Positions 10,381-20,050 of a stretch of DNA of 64,000 nucleotides are shown piece after piece. A program made the translations under genes and the position numbers. How positions within the stretch are numbered: the stretch's first letter is position 1; each line of letters opens with the position of its first letter. The stretch is taken from contig CANIVU010000023.1 of the NCBI GenBank assembly GCA_947470805.1, forward strand, positions 1-64,000, in the 5' to 3' direction. The notes beneath the pieces are model-generated. The model was not told where the DNA came from. It searched no databases and worked only from the letters and a program-made list of their open reading frames with translations. The DNA comes from Acidobacteriota bacterium (GTDB lineage: Bacteria; Acidobacteriota; Terriglobia; Bryobacterales; Bryobacteraceae).

Positions 10381-10982
10381 CAGCGGACAAGCTCCATGGA
10401 CTTACGGAAGAGTTTTTCGAAGTCGCCGTCGGGGATGGCGGCGTGGGCTTTGCGAACGGCGGTTTCGGCGGCGGGGCGCTGGGAGCCCAGGTTGACGAGG
10501 GCGCTGATCAGGTCGAGATCGAGATCGGAGAGAATGCCGGCGGTGTTGAAAGACACGGGAGTGGAAGAGCCGGCGATGGCGATGTCGAGCTTGTCACGAA
10601 GTTCGACGACCATGCGTTCGGCGGTCTTCTTGCCGACTCCGGGGATGCGGGTGAGTTGGACGAGGTCGCCGGAGCGGATGGCCTGAACGAGGTCAGCCGG
10701 GGCGATGCCGGAGAGGGCGGTGAGCGCGACCTTGGGCCCGATGCCGCTGACGGTGATCAGTTTTTCGAAGAGGAGTTTTTCTTCCGGCGTGTGGAAGCCG
10801 TAGAGCAGCATGGCGTCTTCGCGCACATGCATGTGGATGCGCAGTCTCGCTTCGACTCCCACGTCGGGGAGGCGGGTGAAGGTGGACACGGGGATGTGGA
10901 CTTCATAGCCCACGCCGCTCGCTTCCACGATGACCAGGTTCGGGTGTTTCTCCAGCACGGCGCCGCGCAGATGGGCAATCAT
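10380..10982 (-). CDS. ruvA: Holliday junction branch-migration protein RuvA
   Basis: A 200-residue protein that tetramerises on four-way DNA junctions and loads RuvB. Domain I has the OB-fold start MIAHLRGAV. Domain II carries two helix-hairpin-helix motifs (VSGIGPKVAL and IPGVGKKTAERM). Domain III is the short C-terminal RuvB-contact region. It starts only 18 bases from the divergent rsmE gene, so its promoter must lie within or against rsmE coding sequence. First gene of ruvA-ruvB-folK. Confidence 0.97.
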   Translation of the reverse strand: MIAHLRGAVLEKHPNLVIVEASGVGYEVHIPVSTFTRLPDVGVEARLRIHMHVREDAMLLYGFHTPEEKLLFEKLITVSGIGPKVALTALSGIAPADLVQAIRSGDLVQLTRIPGVGKKTAERMVVELRDKLDIAIAGSSTPVSFNTAGILSDLDLDLISALVNLGSQRPAAETAVRKAHAAIPDGDFEKLFRKSMELVR

Positions 10983-11000
10983 CGTAAACTCACATTCTAC

Positions 11001-11717
11001 ATGGCACGGCGATTATTCTATGTTCCCCAAGTGCGGCGCGAGGAGGCCGAGTTGACCGGCGACGCGGCGCAGCATCTGGTTCGGGTGCTCCGGGTGGAAG
11101 AGGGGCAGGTGTTTGAGATCTCCGATAATCAGCACCTTTATTTGGCGACAGTGACGACGGCGCGGAAGAGTTCGGTGGTGTTCAAGGTGACCGAGAGGTT
11201 GCCCGATCAGGCGCCGGTGCCGGAGGTGACATTGCTGGCGAGCCTGTTCAAGTTTGACCATTTTGAATGGCTGCTGGAGAAGGCGACGGAATTGAACGTG
11301 GCGCGGATTGTGCCGGTGATCGCCGAGCGGAGCGAGCGGGGGCTGGATCAGGCGGCGCCGAAGCGGAAGGAGCGGTGGGAGCGGATTCTATTGGAGGCGA
11401 GCCAGCAGTGCCGGCGGATGACGCTGCCGGTGATTGACGATCCGGTTAAATTGGCGGCGGCGGCGGGGATGTTGGCAACGCACAAGGTGTTGTTGGACGA
11501 GATGCGGCAGGGACCGCCGTTGACGCGGTTGACGATGCAGGCGGGGGATTCGGTGGCGCTGTTGCTGGGGCCGGAGGGCGGCTGGGCTGAGCGGGAGCGG
11601 GAGATGCTGGTGGAGTCAGGCTGGAAACCGTGGAACGTGGGGCCGAACGTGTTGCGGGCGGAGACGGCGGGGATGGCGGCGCTGTCCACCATCGCGCTGA
11701 TATCTCAGCTAGAATAG
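11001..11717 (+). CDS. rsmE: 16S rRNA (uracil-1498-N3)-methyltransferase RsmE
   Basis: A 238-residue SPOUT-class methyltransferase for m3U1498 of 16S rRNA. The N-terminal PUA-like part (MARRLFYVPQ, DAAQHLVRVLRV) is followed by the knotted SAM-binding domain with LLLGPEGGW, RAETA and LSTIALI. The start at 11001 is the family-typical one; a longer upstream reading would run antisense through ruvA. Third-position G is heavily preferred here (valgtg/ctg/gcg), opposite to the minus-strand genes on its left, as discussed for the strand-skew finding. It is divergent from ruvA with an 18-base gap. Confidence 0.95.
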   Translation: MARRLFYVPQVRREEAELTGDAAQHLVRVLRVEEGQVFEISDNQHLYLATVTTARKSSVVFKVTERLPDQAPVPEVTLLASLFKFDHFEWLLEKATELNVARIVPVIAERSERGLDQAAPKRKERWERILLEASQQCRRMTLPVIDDPVKLAAAAGMLATHKVLLDEMRQGPPLTRLTMQAGDSVALLLGPEGGWAEREREMLVESGWKPWNVGPNVLRAETAGMAALSTIALISQLE

Positions 11718-11818
11718 TAAAAATCGTTAATCCTTGAGCGGACTCGCCGGTGCCGACCGATATGGCACTGGTGTCAGTTGCGTTAAAGTTAAGGACAGAT
11801 CTTGCTTTGGAGGCATTA

Positions 11819-14800
11819 ATGCAGAAGTGTTACCTGGGGGCAGCCGTTGTCCTCGCATTTGTCGCTACTGGTTTCTCCCAAACCACATCGACGACTATTT
11901 TGGGAACCGTCACGGATCCATCTGGCGCAGCTGTCGCAGGCGCTAAAGTAACCGCAACCAACATTCGCACGCAGGTCAAGCGCGAAGACGTATCGACTTC
12001 CTCCGGTGACTACAGCTTCCCGCTGTTGGACATTGGCGACTACTCGATCACCGTTGAAGCCCCTGGGTTCAAGACGGCCAACCGGGCCGGCTTGGTCCTT
12101 CAGATTAACGAAAAACTCCGCGCCGACATTACGCTGCAGGTCGGCCAAGTCTCGGAGCGCGTGGAAGTAACCGGCTCGGCGACGGCGTTGAAGACCGACG
12201 AATCGTCGATCGGCGACGTGATTGAGCAGAAGCGCATTGTGGAACTCCCCGTCAACGGCCGCAACGTCGGCAACCTGGCAGTCCTGCAGGCTGGCGTCAT
12301 GTTCGGCAGCCGCGGCGGTTTGGACGGACAGAGCGGCGGCGGCGGCGGCATCCCGATTCCCGGGCAGGCCATCGCGATCGTGGCCAACGGCCAGCGCGAA
12401 GTGAGCCAGCACGCGACGCTTGACGGCGTTGTGGCGACCGAAGCGCGCGTCAACACGGTTCCCTTCTCTCCTTCTCCGGAAGCGATTGAAGAAGTGAAAG
12501 TGTTCACGGGCACCTACTCGGCCGAATACGGTTTTAACTCCGGCGCGCAGCTGATCATGGTGATGCGCTCGGGCACCAACGACCTGCACGGATCGTTGTT
12601 TGAATTCCTCCGCAACGACAAGTTCGACGCGGAAGACTATTTCCAGAACTACTTCAACACCTCCTCGGTGCGCCTGCCCAAACAGGGCATCCGCCAGAAC
12701 CAGTTCGGGTTCGTGGTGAACGGCCCCGTCGTCCTGCCGAAACTCTACAACGGCAAGGACAAGACGTTCTTCATGTTCAACTATGAAGGCCGCCGCCGCA
12801 GCCTGCCGGGCGCCGCTTCGTCCGCGCTCGTGCCGACCGACGAATTCCGCAACGGCGACTTCAGCCAGTTGCTCCGCATTCCGACGCCGGTGCAGTTGGT
12901 GGACCCGTTGAACGGCACACCGTTCGCCGGAAACATCCTGCCCGCCTCCCGCATCTCCAGCACCGCCAAAGCGCTGCTGCCTTTCTGGGAAAAGCCGCAG
13001 GTGGCTGTGGCCAACCCGCAGGTTGGGTTCAACTATACGGGTACGGGCCCGAACCGCATTACCGATAACCAGTACTTCGTGAAGGGTGACCATAACTTCT
13101 CCACGAAGGACAAGATCATGGGCCGCTATGCCACCAACAGCGTGGACTGGTTGACCTATGCCGGCACGTCGCCGCAGTTCTCCTACCTGGTTCTGGGCCG
13201 CAACGATAACGTCGCCACGCAGTGGATTCACGTCTTCTCGCCTGCCGCCGTGCTCGAAACCCGCTACGGCTACACCCGGTCCAAAGACGACAGCTTCAAC
13301 CCGCGCGCCAACACCGATTTCAATCTGGCGTCGATCGGCATGGACGGCTTCCGCGTTGTGAACGACGGCAACCGTCCGCTGACCAAGCGCGAAGCGGGTC
13401 TGCCCTCAATTGGTCTTTCCAACGGCCTGCAGGGCCTGGGCGAGCGCGACGGCGGCAATGGCTTCGACGACAACAAGCTGCACCAGATCAGCTCCAGCTT
13501 GAATCTGAGCTTTGGCCGTCACAATGTAAAGGTTGGCGGCGAGTATCGCCGGATCACGCTGTTCCGCGGCGCGGCCAACGTTCCGCGTGGCGCCTTCACC
13601 TTCACCGGCAACATCACCGGCCACAGCTTCGCGCAGTTCATGCTCGGCCTGCCAAGCTCGACGGACACGCCGGAAGGCCTGCCGTTGACCGACGTGCTTC
13701 AGAACCGCACGGGCTTCTACGTAAACGACGACTGGAAGGTGAGCAAGAAGCTGACCGTGAACATCGGCATGCGCTGGGAATACAACTCCATGGCCAAGGA
13801 CGTTCGCGGCCTGTGGCGCAGCGCTGAGCTGAAGAGCGGTACCTACACCTATGTCCCCGGCGACATCCGCACGCAGTATGAGTTCTACACGCCGCAGAAA
13901 GACATGTTCATGCCGCGCATCGGCCTGGCGTACCGCGCCAGCGACGCGTGGGTGATCCGCGCCGGCTACGGGATTTACTACAACGTTCACCAGCTGAACA
14001 ACTACACGATTCTGAACCTGAATCCGCCGCTCTCGGGCAGCGCGAACTTCAACAACGACGCCACCAACAACCGGCTGGTGAACCCCAACAATCCGTTGAC
14101 GTTCGCCAATCCGTTTGGCGTGATCAACCGCAGTTCCGCCGTCAGCGCCAACGTGCTGAACAAGGACAACTTCCAGCCGATGGTGAATCAGTGGAGCTTC
14201 GACATTCAGCGCCGCCTGCCGTTTGACATGGCGTTGAACGTTGGCTACGTCGGCTCCGGCACGGCCCACCTGGACAACACGGTGGAAGCCAACTCGCCGG
14301 ACCCTGGCTTCAACACCCCAACCAGCAGCTTGCAGAGCCGCCGTCCGTATCAGTTCATCAACGATAACGGCGTCCTGCGTCCGCTGACCCGCCTGCGCTT
14401 CCTGGATTCGGGCGCCAACGCCTCCTACCATGGCTTGCAGACGACCTTGCAGAAGCGGTTCAAGAGCGGCCTGTCGTTCTCGATCGCGCACACCTGGTCG
14501 AAGACCCTGATGGAGGGCTACGGCCGTAACGAAGGCGACGGTTACAACCCGAACGCCTACCAGAACCCGCGCAACCGCGCGGCGGACAAAGGCCGCGTCG
14601 GCTTCGACGTGACCCACAACGTGGTGTCCAACTTCGTCTACGAACTGCCGTTCTTTGGCAAGAGCAGCAATCTGTTTGCCAAGCACGTTCTCGGTGGATG
14701 GCAGACGAACGGCGTTGTCACGATGCGCACCGGGTTCCCGCTGACGGTCACCCAGGGCGCCATCACCAACACCGCCAACGTGACGATTCGTCCGGACCGC

Positions 14801-15220
14801 ATCGGTATCGGCAGCGTCTCCAACCCGACGGTGAACCAGTGGTTCAACCCGAACGATTTCCGCCTGGTCAGCTGCCAGAGCACTGCCACTCCCGAACTCT
14901 GCCGCTACGGCAATTCGGGCATGGGCATTCTGGAAGGCCCCGGCGCCAAGATCGTGGACTTCTCGCTGTTCAAGAACTTCCAGATTCACGAACGCGTGAA
15001 ACTGCAGTTCCGCAGCGAAATGTACAACCTGTTCAACACGCCGCAGTTCGCTCGTCCGAACGGCGGCTTGAACACCGGCGGCAGCTTCCTGCCGACGCGT
15101 AGCGCTTCGGGCGGTATTGATTACCCCAGCCAGGCCAACCAGGTCCGCGGCGTGGGCGCAATCACCGGTCTGGTTTCGCCCATGCGGCAGATCCAGTTCG
15201 GCTTGAAGTTGCTCTGGTAG
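11819..15220 (+). CDS. Oar-like TonB-dependent outer-membrane receptor 1
   Basis: A 1133-residue outer-membrane protein. ATG 11819 is chosen because GGAGG lies five bases upstream and it opens a signal peptide (MQKCYLGAAVVLAFVATG). A carboxypeptidase-regulatory-like domain follows (about residues 25-105), then a plug with LPVNGRNVGNLAVL and AEYGFNSGAQL, then a large beta-barrel ending in aromatic LLW. This is the Oar/TonB-dependent family greatly expanded in Acidobacteriota, presumed to import polymer-derived oligosaccharides or peptides. The ligand is unknown. A strong hairpin terminator follows directly. It is paralogous to the next gene. Confidence 0.92.
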   Translation: MQKCYLGAAVVLAFVATGFSQTTSTTILGTVTDPSGAAVAGAKVTATNIRTQVKREDVSTSSGDYSFPLLDIGDYSITVEAPGFKTANRAGLVLQINEKLRADITLQVGQVSERVEVTGSATALKTDESSIGDVIEQKRIVELPVNGRNVGNLAVLQAGVMFGSRGGLDGQSGGGGGIPIPGQAIAIVANGQREVSQHATLDGVVATEARVNTVPFSPSPEAIEEVKVFTGTYSAEYGFNSGAQLIMVMRSGTNDLHGSLFEFLRNDKFDAEDYFQNYFNTSSVRLPKQGIRQNQFGFVVNGPVVLPKLYNGKDKTFFMFNYEGRRRSLPGAASSALVPTDEFRNGDFSQLLRIPTPVQLVDPLNGTPFAGNILPASRISSTAKALLPFWEKPQVAVANPQVGFNYTGTGPNRITDNQYFVKGDHNFSTKDKIMGRYATNSVDWLTYAGTSPQFSYLVLGRNDNVATQWIHVFSPAAVLETRYGYTRSKDDSFNPRANTDFNLASIGMDGFRVVNDGNRPLTKREAGLPSIGLSNGLQGLGERDGGNGFDDNKLHQISSSLNLSFGRHNVKVGGEYRRITLFRGAANVPRGAFTFTGNITGHSFAQFMLGLPSSTDTPEGLPLTDVLQNRTGFYVNDDWKVSKKLTVNIGMRWEYNSMAKDVRGLWRSAELKSGTYTYVPGDIRTQYEFYTPQKDMFMPRIGLAYRASDAWVIRAGYGIYYNVHQLNNYTILNLNPPLSGSANFNNDATNNRLVNPNNPLTFANPFGVINRSSAVSANVLNKDNFQPMVNQWSFDIQRRLPFDMALNVGYVGSGTAHLDNTVEANSPDPGFNTPTSSLQSRRPYQFINDNGVLRPLTRLRFLDSGANASYHGLQTTLQKRFKSGLSFSIAHTWSKTLMEGYGRNEGDGYNPNAYQNPRNRAADKGRVGFDVTHNVVSNFVYELPFFGKSSNLFAKHVLGGWQTNGVVTMRTGFPLTVTQGAITNTANVTIRPDRIGIGSVSNPTVNQWFNPNDFRLVSCQSTATPELCRYGNSGMGILEGPGAKIVDFSLFKNFQIHERVKLQFRSEMYNLFNTPQFARPNGGLNTGGSFLPTRSASGGIDYPSQANQVRGVGAITGLVSPMRQIQFGLKLLW

Positions 15221-15233
15221 GCGCTGTCGACAA

Positions 15234-15277
15234 CACAAACGAAAAGGCCGCCCTTCGGGGCGGCCTTTTCGTTTGTG
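15234..15277. terminator. 20-bp perfect-stem terminator after receptor 1
   Basis: A perfect 20-bp stem (15234-15253 with 15258-15277) closed by a TTCG tetraloop begins 13 bases after the receptor stop. Each arm contains an internal T4/A4 run rather than a free T tract. Very stable, and could work in either direction. Confidence 0.85.
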
Positions 15278-15285
15278 AAATTTGG

Positions 15286-15315
15286 TTGACAACCCCTCTG
15301 GCAGGTGATTAGACT
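15286..15315 (+). promoter_or_regulatory. Sigma70-type promoter of receptor 2
   Basis: TTGACA at 15286-15291 is a consensus -35, followed 18 bases later by TAGACT (15310-15315), matching four of six -10 positions. Transcription would begin near 15322, giving a ~135-base leader before the start at 15458. The same TTGACA-18-TAGACT combination occurs upstream of the SDR gene at 57419-57448. Confidence 0.6.
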
Positions 15316-15457
15316 TTAACCTTCCGTCAGCCACGCACACTGCTCTCGGAAGACGTACAATCCGTTCACGTCTTTACCGGCACTGCAATGCCTTGGGCCG
15401 GTACATCAAATCGCTGTTTTTGGCACGATCGATTCACTCGATCACAGAGGGAAGCAG

Positions 15458-18400
15458 ATGAGGCAATTGAGCACGTTTCGTTCCGTGATGATGCTAGCGG
15501 CCATTGGCGTAGCCGGGTATGGCCAGTCGACGACACAGTCGATTCAAGGGCTCGTCACGGACTCCACCGGTTCTTTTGTGGCCGGAGCCACCATCCACGC
15601 GACAAACCAGGGAACCAACATTTCATTGACGGTCACCACCAACGAGACCGGCAATTTCACGTTTCCGTTACTGCCAGTAGGGGATTATTCGGTCCGGTGT
15701 GAGAAGCCTGGATTCAAGGCCGGCCTGGTGAAGAGTTTACGCCTGGAGACCGCGGCGCAGGTGCGCCAGGATTTCCGGTTGGATGTGGGCAACGTGACAG
15801 AGTCGATTGAAGTCGTCGCCAATGCGGTGACCCTGCAGACAGAAAACGCCACGGTGGGCGCCGTGATCGAGAATCGCCGCATCATCGAACTCCCGCTGAA
15901 CGGCCGCAACATGCAGAGCCTGGCGGTGTTGGTTCCCGGCGTACAGTACGGCGAACGTACCGGACGCGGCGACGGTTCGGGCGGCTTCCCGATCCCTGGA
16001 CAGGGCTTCTCAGTAAGCGCCAACGGCCAGCGGGAAACCAATCAAGTGGCCTCGCTCGACGGCGTCGACGCCAAAGATCCGCGCATTCACATCATGAACT
16101 TCGTCCCATCCATTGAGGCCATTGAAGAGTTCAAGATTCAGACCAACGCCTACACCGCCGAGTACGGATTCGGCGGCGGCGCGCAGGTGACCATCACCAT
16201 GAAAAGCGGCACGAATCAGTTGCGCGGCACGCTCTTCAACTTCCTGCGCAACGACAAATTCGACGCGGAAAACTACTTCCTGAACTTCGAGCGCGCCGCC
16301 GGCCTGGAACGGCTCAAAAAGAATCCGCTGCGCCAGAATCAGTTCGGCTTTGTCATCAGCGGCCCAGTGCTTTTCCCAAAGCTCTACAACGGCAAGAACA
16401 AAACCTTCTGGGCGTTCAACTACGAGGCGCGCCGGACGCGCGAAGGCATCGTCAGCACCGCGAACTTCCCGATCGACGATTTCCGCAATGGCGACTTCAG
16501 CCGCCTGCAGCGCGGCTACACGGCGAATGGCCGCTTTGTTGCCCCGACGTTGATCTGGGATCCGGACACGGGCAATCTTTTCCCCAACAACGTCATTCCC
16601 CGTTCGCGCCTGCATCCGGGCGCTTTGAACGTCCTGAATACGTATGTCCCGAAGGCGCAGTTCATCCAGGAAGATCCGACGGACTTCACGGCCCGAGCCG
16701 CCGTCGCGCAGCCGATTAACGTCAACACCTACTTCGCTCGTGTTGATCACAACTTCTCCGACAAAGACCGCGTCTTTGCCCGCTTGGCCTGGGATCGCTC
16801 CAGCCTGATCCGCACGAACATCAACCCGAACCTGCCTGTGTTTACCGGGTCGCAGGTCACCAACCTGGCCACGCAGTGGATCCACACGTTCAGCCCGAGC
16901 ATGATCAATGAACTGCGCTTCGGGTTCCAGATCTCGAACGACCTCACCTCCAACCCGCGCACGGACGATACATCTTTCAGCATGGACGCGCTCGGTGTTG
17001 GTTTGTTCCGCGTGCCGTCCGATGGCAATCGGAAACTGACACCGCGCGAACACGGCATCCCACAGTTCACTGGACTTCCCTTCCCGCTCCAGGAACTCAC
17101 CAACGGCAACGGCTACGACCGGATGAACACCTACCAGTTCGGCGACCATCTCTCCTTCTTCAAGGGCAAACACAACTTGAAGTTCGGCGCTGAATACTAT
17201 GGACTCACCATCGAACGTGGTGCGGCGAATTTGGAAGAAGGGCTGCTGGGCTTCAGTGCGGCGCAAACGGGCAACGCGCTCGCCTCGTTCCTGCTGGGCC
17301 GGCCGGCCACGACGCAGACGCCGGAAGGCCTGCCCCTGACGTTCCCGAAAGCGCAACGCGGCGGCGGCTACGTCAACGACGACTGGAAGGTCTCCTCCAA
17401 GCTGACCGTCAACCTCGGCCTCCGGTACGACTACAACGGCTGGCCGGTGGATCGCAAGGGCTTGCAGCGGACGCTGAGCATTCCCGGTCTCGGCTCCGAA
17501 ATCGGCCGCGGCCAGGGCTACAAGAAGGCGGATGGCACGATCATCCCCACCATCTTCCCCGAATCGCTGGGCGAGCCCGGCGCCATCAAAGTGGCACAGC
17601 AGCAGCGGTTCCGCTTCTTCATGCCTCGCGTCGGCATCGCCTACCGGCCGACGGAAAAGTGGGTCATCCGCACCGGCGCCGGCTGGTTCGACAACATTCA
17701 GCACCAGAACACGTTTACGATTCTGAACCTGATGCCGCCCAAAGCGGGCAGCCAGGTGTACCAGACCTCGATGAGGCCCGCCCAGACCTTTAACGTCACC
17801 GGCGCCAACGGTGCCAACTTCCCCATCACGTCCCAGACCTACATACCGGGTTCCAACGTGCTGACGCTGGACGATCCGTTCCTCACCCGCGGCGGCGGCA
17901 GCAGCACCGTGCGGCCGATCGACCTGCTCTACCTGCCCGACACCTACAAGGACGGCGCGGTGTGGAAGTGGAGCCTCGACCTGCAACGCGAACTGCCGTA
18001 TACGATGGCGCTTTCGATCGGCTACGCCGGCAGCAAGGGCACCAACATCGGCAACAGCGTGATCAACTGGAACGACCCGCTGCGGCCCGCCACCACGTTC
18101 CTGCAGTCCAACCGGCCCTATCCGGAGTTCTACGACGCCGCCACGCCCAACCTCGGCGTGCAGGCAATGGGCCGCATCCGCTATCTGGACTCCTACGGCG
18201 AATCGTTCTATCACGGCCTCCAGGTGAAGCTGGATAAGCGCAGCGCCAAGGGGCTGACGTTCGGCATCGCCTACACCTACAGCAAGGCCCACGGCGACGG
18301 CGAGAACGGCGGCCAGGAAGGCGCATCGCTCCAGAATCCGCGTGACCGCAAAGGCTCGCGCGGCCTCTTCCGCTTCGACCAGACGCACCGCCTGGTTGGC

Positions 18401-18946
18401 AACTGGGTCTACGAACTCCCCGGCCAGAATATCCGCAATGCCTCCAAATGGGTCATCGGCGGCTGGCAGCTGAACGGCATTCTCAGCCTGGCCTCCGGCT
18501 TCCCGCTCACCATCGGGCAAGGCGCGGGTGACCTGTCGCTCCCGAACGGCTCGGTCCGTCCGGACGTGATCGGCAATCCCGAGCTGAGCAATCCGACACG
18601 CAAGCTATGGTTCAACACCCAGGCCTTCCAGCGGGTGACGTGCCAGATCCCCAACCGTCCGGACCTCTGCCATCTGGGCAGCACCGGGTACAACACCCTG
18701 CGCGGCCCCGGCGAACGGCGCATGGACTTCTCCATGTTCAAGAACTTCGTCATCACCGAACGAGTGAAGCTGCAGTTCCGTTGGGAAGCCTTCAATGCCA
18801 CCAACACGCCGTGGTACGGCGATCCGGCCGGCATCAGCTTCTCCAGTGCCAACCAACTCACCTCCAACGGCAGCCGCGACGGCGAAATCCGGAGCATCCG
18901 CAATCCCATGCGGCGCATGCAGTTTGGGTTGAAGCTGTTCTTCTAG
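15458..18946 (+). CDS. Oar-like TonB-dependent outer-membrane receptor 2
   Basis: A 1162-residue paralogue of the preceding receptor. It has a signal peptide (residues 1-22) and a carboxypeptidase-regulatory domain with QGLVTDSTGSFVAGATI. The plug region carries LPLNGRNMQSLAVLVPGV and AEYGFGGGAQVTITMKSGTN, and the barrel ends in LKLFF. Shared blocks such as FNFLRNDKFDAENYF and PKLYNGKNKTF show duplication from a common ancestor, with clear divergence in the extracellular-loop regions. GAGGGA precedes the ATG. It has its own promoter and terminator, so it can be regulated separately from receptor 1. Substrate unknown. Confidence 0.93.
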   Translation: MRQLSTFRSVMMLAAIGVAGYGQSTTQSIQGLVTDSTGSFVAGATIHATNQGTNISLTVTTNETGNFTFPLLPVGDYSVRCEKPGFKAGLVKSLRLETAAQVRQDFRLDVGNVTESIEVVANAVTLQTENATVGAVIENRRIIELPLNGRNMQSLAVLVPGVQYGERTGRGDGSGGFPIPGQGFSVSANGQRETNQVASLDGVDAKDPRIHIMNFVPSIEAIEEFKIQTNAYTAEYGFGGGAQVTITMKSGTNQLRGTLFNFLRNDKFDAENYFLNFERAAGLERLKKNPLRQNQFGFVISGPVLFPKLYNGKNKTFWAFNYEARRTREGIVSTANFPIDDFRNGDFSRLQRGYTANGRFVAPTLIWDPDTGNLFPNNVIPRSRLHPGALNVLNTYVPKAQFIQEDPTDFTARAAVAQPINVNTYFARVDHNFSDKDRVFARLAWDRSSLIRTNINPNLPVFTGSQVTNLATQWIHTFSPSMINELRFGFQISNDLTSNPRTDDTSFSMDALGVGLFRVPSDGNRKLTPREHGIPQFTGLPFPLQELTNGNGYDRMNTYQFGDHLSFFKGKHNLKFGAEYYGLTIERGAANLEEGLLGFSAAQTGNALASFLLGRPATTQTPEGLPLTFPKAQRGGGYVNDDWKVSSKLTVNLGLRYDYNGWPVDRKGLQRTLSIPGLGSEIGRGQGYKKADGTIIPTIFPESLGEPGAIKVAQQQRFRFFMPRVGIAYRPTEKWVIRTGAGWFDNIQHQNTFTILNLMPPKAGSQVYQTSMRPAQTFNVTGANGANFPITSQTYIPGSNVLTLDDPFLTRGGGSSTVRPIDLLYLPDTYKDGAVWKWSLDLQRELPYTMALSIGYAGSKGTNIGNSVINWNDPLRPATTFLQSNRPYPEFYDAATPNLGVQAMGRIRYLDSYGESFYHGLQVKLDKRSAKGLTFGIAYTYSKAHGDGENGGQEGASLQNPRDRKGSRGLFRFDQTHRLVGNWVYELPGQNIRNASKWVIGGWQLNGILSLASGFPLTIGQGAGDLSLPNGSVRPDVIGNPELSNPTRKLWFNTQAFQRVTCQIPNRPDLCHLGSTGYNTLRGPGERRMDFSMFKNFVITERVKLQFRWEAFNATNTPWYGDPAGISFSSANQLTSNGSRDGEIRSIRNPMRRMQFGLKLFF

Positions 18947-18959
18947 ACTCGAAACACCC

Positions 18960-19000
18960 AAAAGCCCCGCCGGATCTCTCCGGCGGGGCTTTTTCTTTTT
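18960..19000. terminator. Bidirectional intrinsic terminator
   Basis: A 14-bp stem AAAAGCCCCGCCGG (18960-18973) with CCGGCGGGGCTTTT (18980-18993), loop ATCTCT, followed by TTTCTTTTT-type sequence to 19000. It sits between the convergent receptor 2 and methyltransferase genes. Confidence 0.9.
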
Positions 19001-19008
19001 CAACCGCC

Positions 19009-19995
19009 TTATCGCGGCAGAGAAAGGTTGACGGTCAGAGACCGGCGCTGATTTTCCGGCAACTCCCCGTTGGCGCGCCGCTCGTGGAGCTGCTTCGTGT
19101 TGATCCGATAGAGGATATGGCCAGCGCCCGGCTCCACGAATTTCACAATCTCGTCCGCGCGCAGCCCGAGTAACTTCAAGTAAGAACAGATGAGCCCGTC
19201 ACTAATCTGGAAACTAAGGAAACTGAATGTCTTTCCGTCGGGCATCCACCCGGTAGACAACTCCATGGTATGTTGCGGCGACTCAAAAACACCGGTATCC
19301 AGGATCAACATTTCCTTGGCCAGAGCAACAAGCCGGGTCAGCCCCCAAAAGGGACATAACATATGGTTCACGACTTCGGATACGAAGATGATGTCGTGGG
19401 GCTCGATTGTATAGTCGACCAGAAAATCGGCGTGTTTGAACTCCAGGTTTTTCCATCCCAGGATTTCATTGGCCCAAACGGAAGATTCGTGACGCCGGCG
19501 TTGAAACTCAACGCCTGTAACGTGTTTTGCGCCCAATTCGGCGAAACGGAAGGGGAAAAAGCCATTGGCGCACCCGACTTCCATAATCGTCTTGTCAGAA
19601 AGATCCGGAAGCAAGGGACGGACATACAGCCATTTCGGCCAAGGGCGCAGCAGACAAGCATCCTCGCTCGTCAACCGTCCCCCCAACGTATTCACGCCAC
19701 CTTCATCAAACAAAACCCAATTGCGATCCGACACAGTGGACAAGTTTTGCGCCGGGAAGTCAATCCGTTGAAACCAGCAGCCCTGAAAGTGGCGAATCCC
19801 GGCAGCCACTTCGGTTTGCAAAGCCTCCGGAGTAAATGTATCCCGGTCGCGGCGTAGGATACCTTGCAACTCCTGTTGCATTTCAGCAAATATCTCCGCC
19901 GAAAAAAGCACGTAGGCCGGAGACGCCGTCTCGTCGATATCCCGCCCCTGCGCGCACACATAGGTCCCGAACTCAATTAGTAACGGTTCTCTCAT
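19009..19995 (-). CDS. SAM-dependent methyltransferase (class I, CmoB/DUF1698-like)
   Basis: A 328-residue protein with a class I methyltransferase core starting near residue 135. Motif I is EVGCANGFFPFRFAELGA and the acidic motif II is GVEFQR. The central region resembles the CmoB/DUF1698 group, but the N-terminal ~120 residues are not those of CmoB. GGGAG lies seven bases before the ATG. Its neighbours are another methyltransferase-like gene and a pyruvyl-transferase-like gene, which points to modification of a glycan or small molecule rather than tRNA. Substrate not predictable. Confidence 0.75.
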   Translation of the reverse strand: MREPLLIEFGTYVCAQGRDIDETASPAYVLFSAEIFAEMQQELQGILRRDRDTFTPEALQTEVAAGIRHFQGCWFQRIDFPAQNLSTVSDRNWVLFDEGGVNTLGGRLTSEDACLLRPWPKWLYVRPLLPDLSDKTIMEVGCANGFFPFRFAELGAKHVTGVEFQRRRHESSVWANEILGWKNLEFKHADFLVDYTIEPHDIIFVSEVVNHMLCPFWGLTRLVALAKEMLILDTGVFESPQHTMELSTGWMPDGKTFSFLSFQISDGLICSYLKLLGLRADEIVKFVEPGAGHILYRINTKQLHERRANGELPENQRRSLTVNLSLPR

Positions 19996-20050
19996 TTGCG
20001 AACTCCCAGCAAATTGTCGGTTGAGTTTTCAGTATACGCGGAAACGGCGG

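Noticed and set aside
13406-15340. 644-codon minus-strand frame opposite receptor 1
   Set aside because: Arg/His/Ala/Val-rich antisense of a receptor with clear plug and barrel motifs; its start lies beyond the receptor's terminator.
16010-18520. 836-codon minus-strand frame opposite receptor 2
   Set aside because: Same antisense pattern as in receptor 1; no domain, no ribosome site.
19009-19995. tRNA cmo5U methyltransferase CmoB
   Set aside because: The methyltransferase core is similar, but the N-terminal third is unrelated and no cmoA is adjacent.
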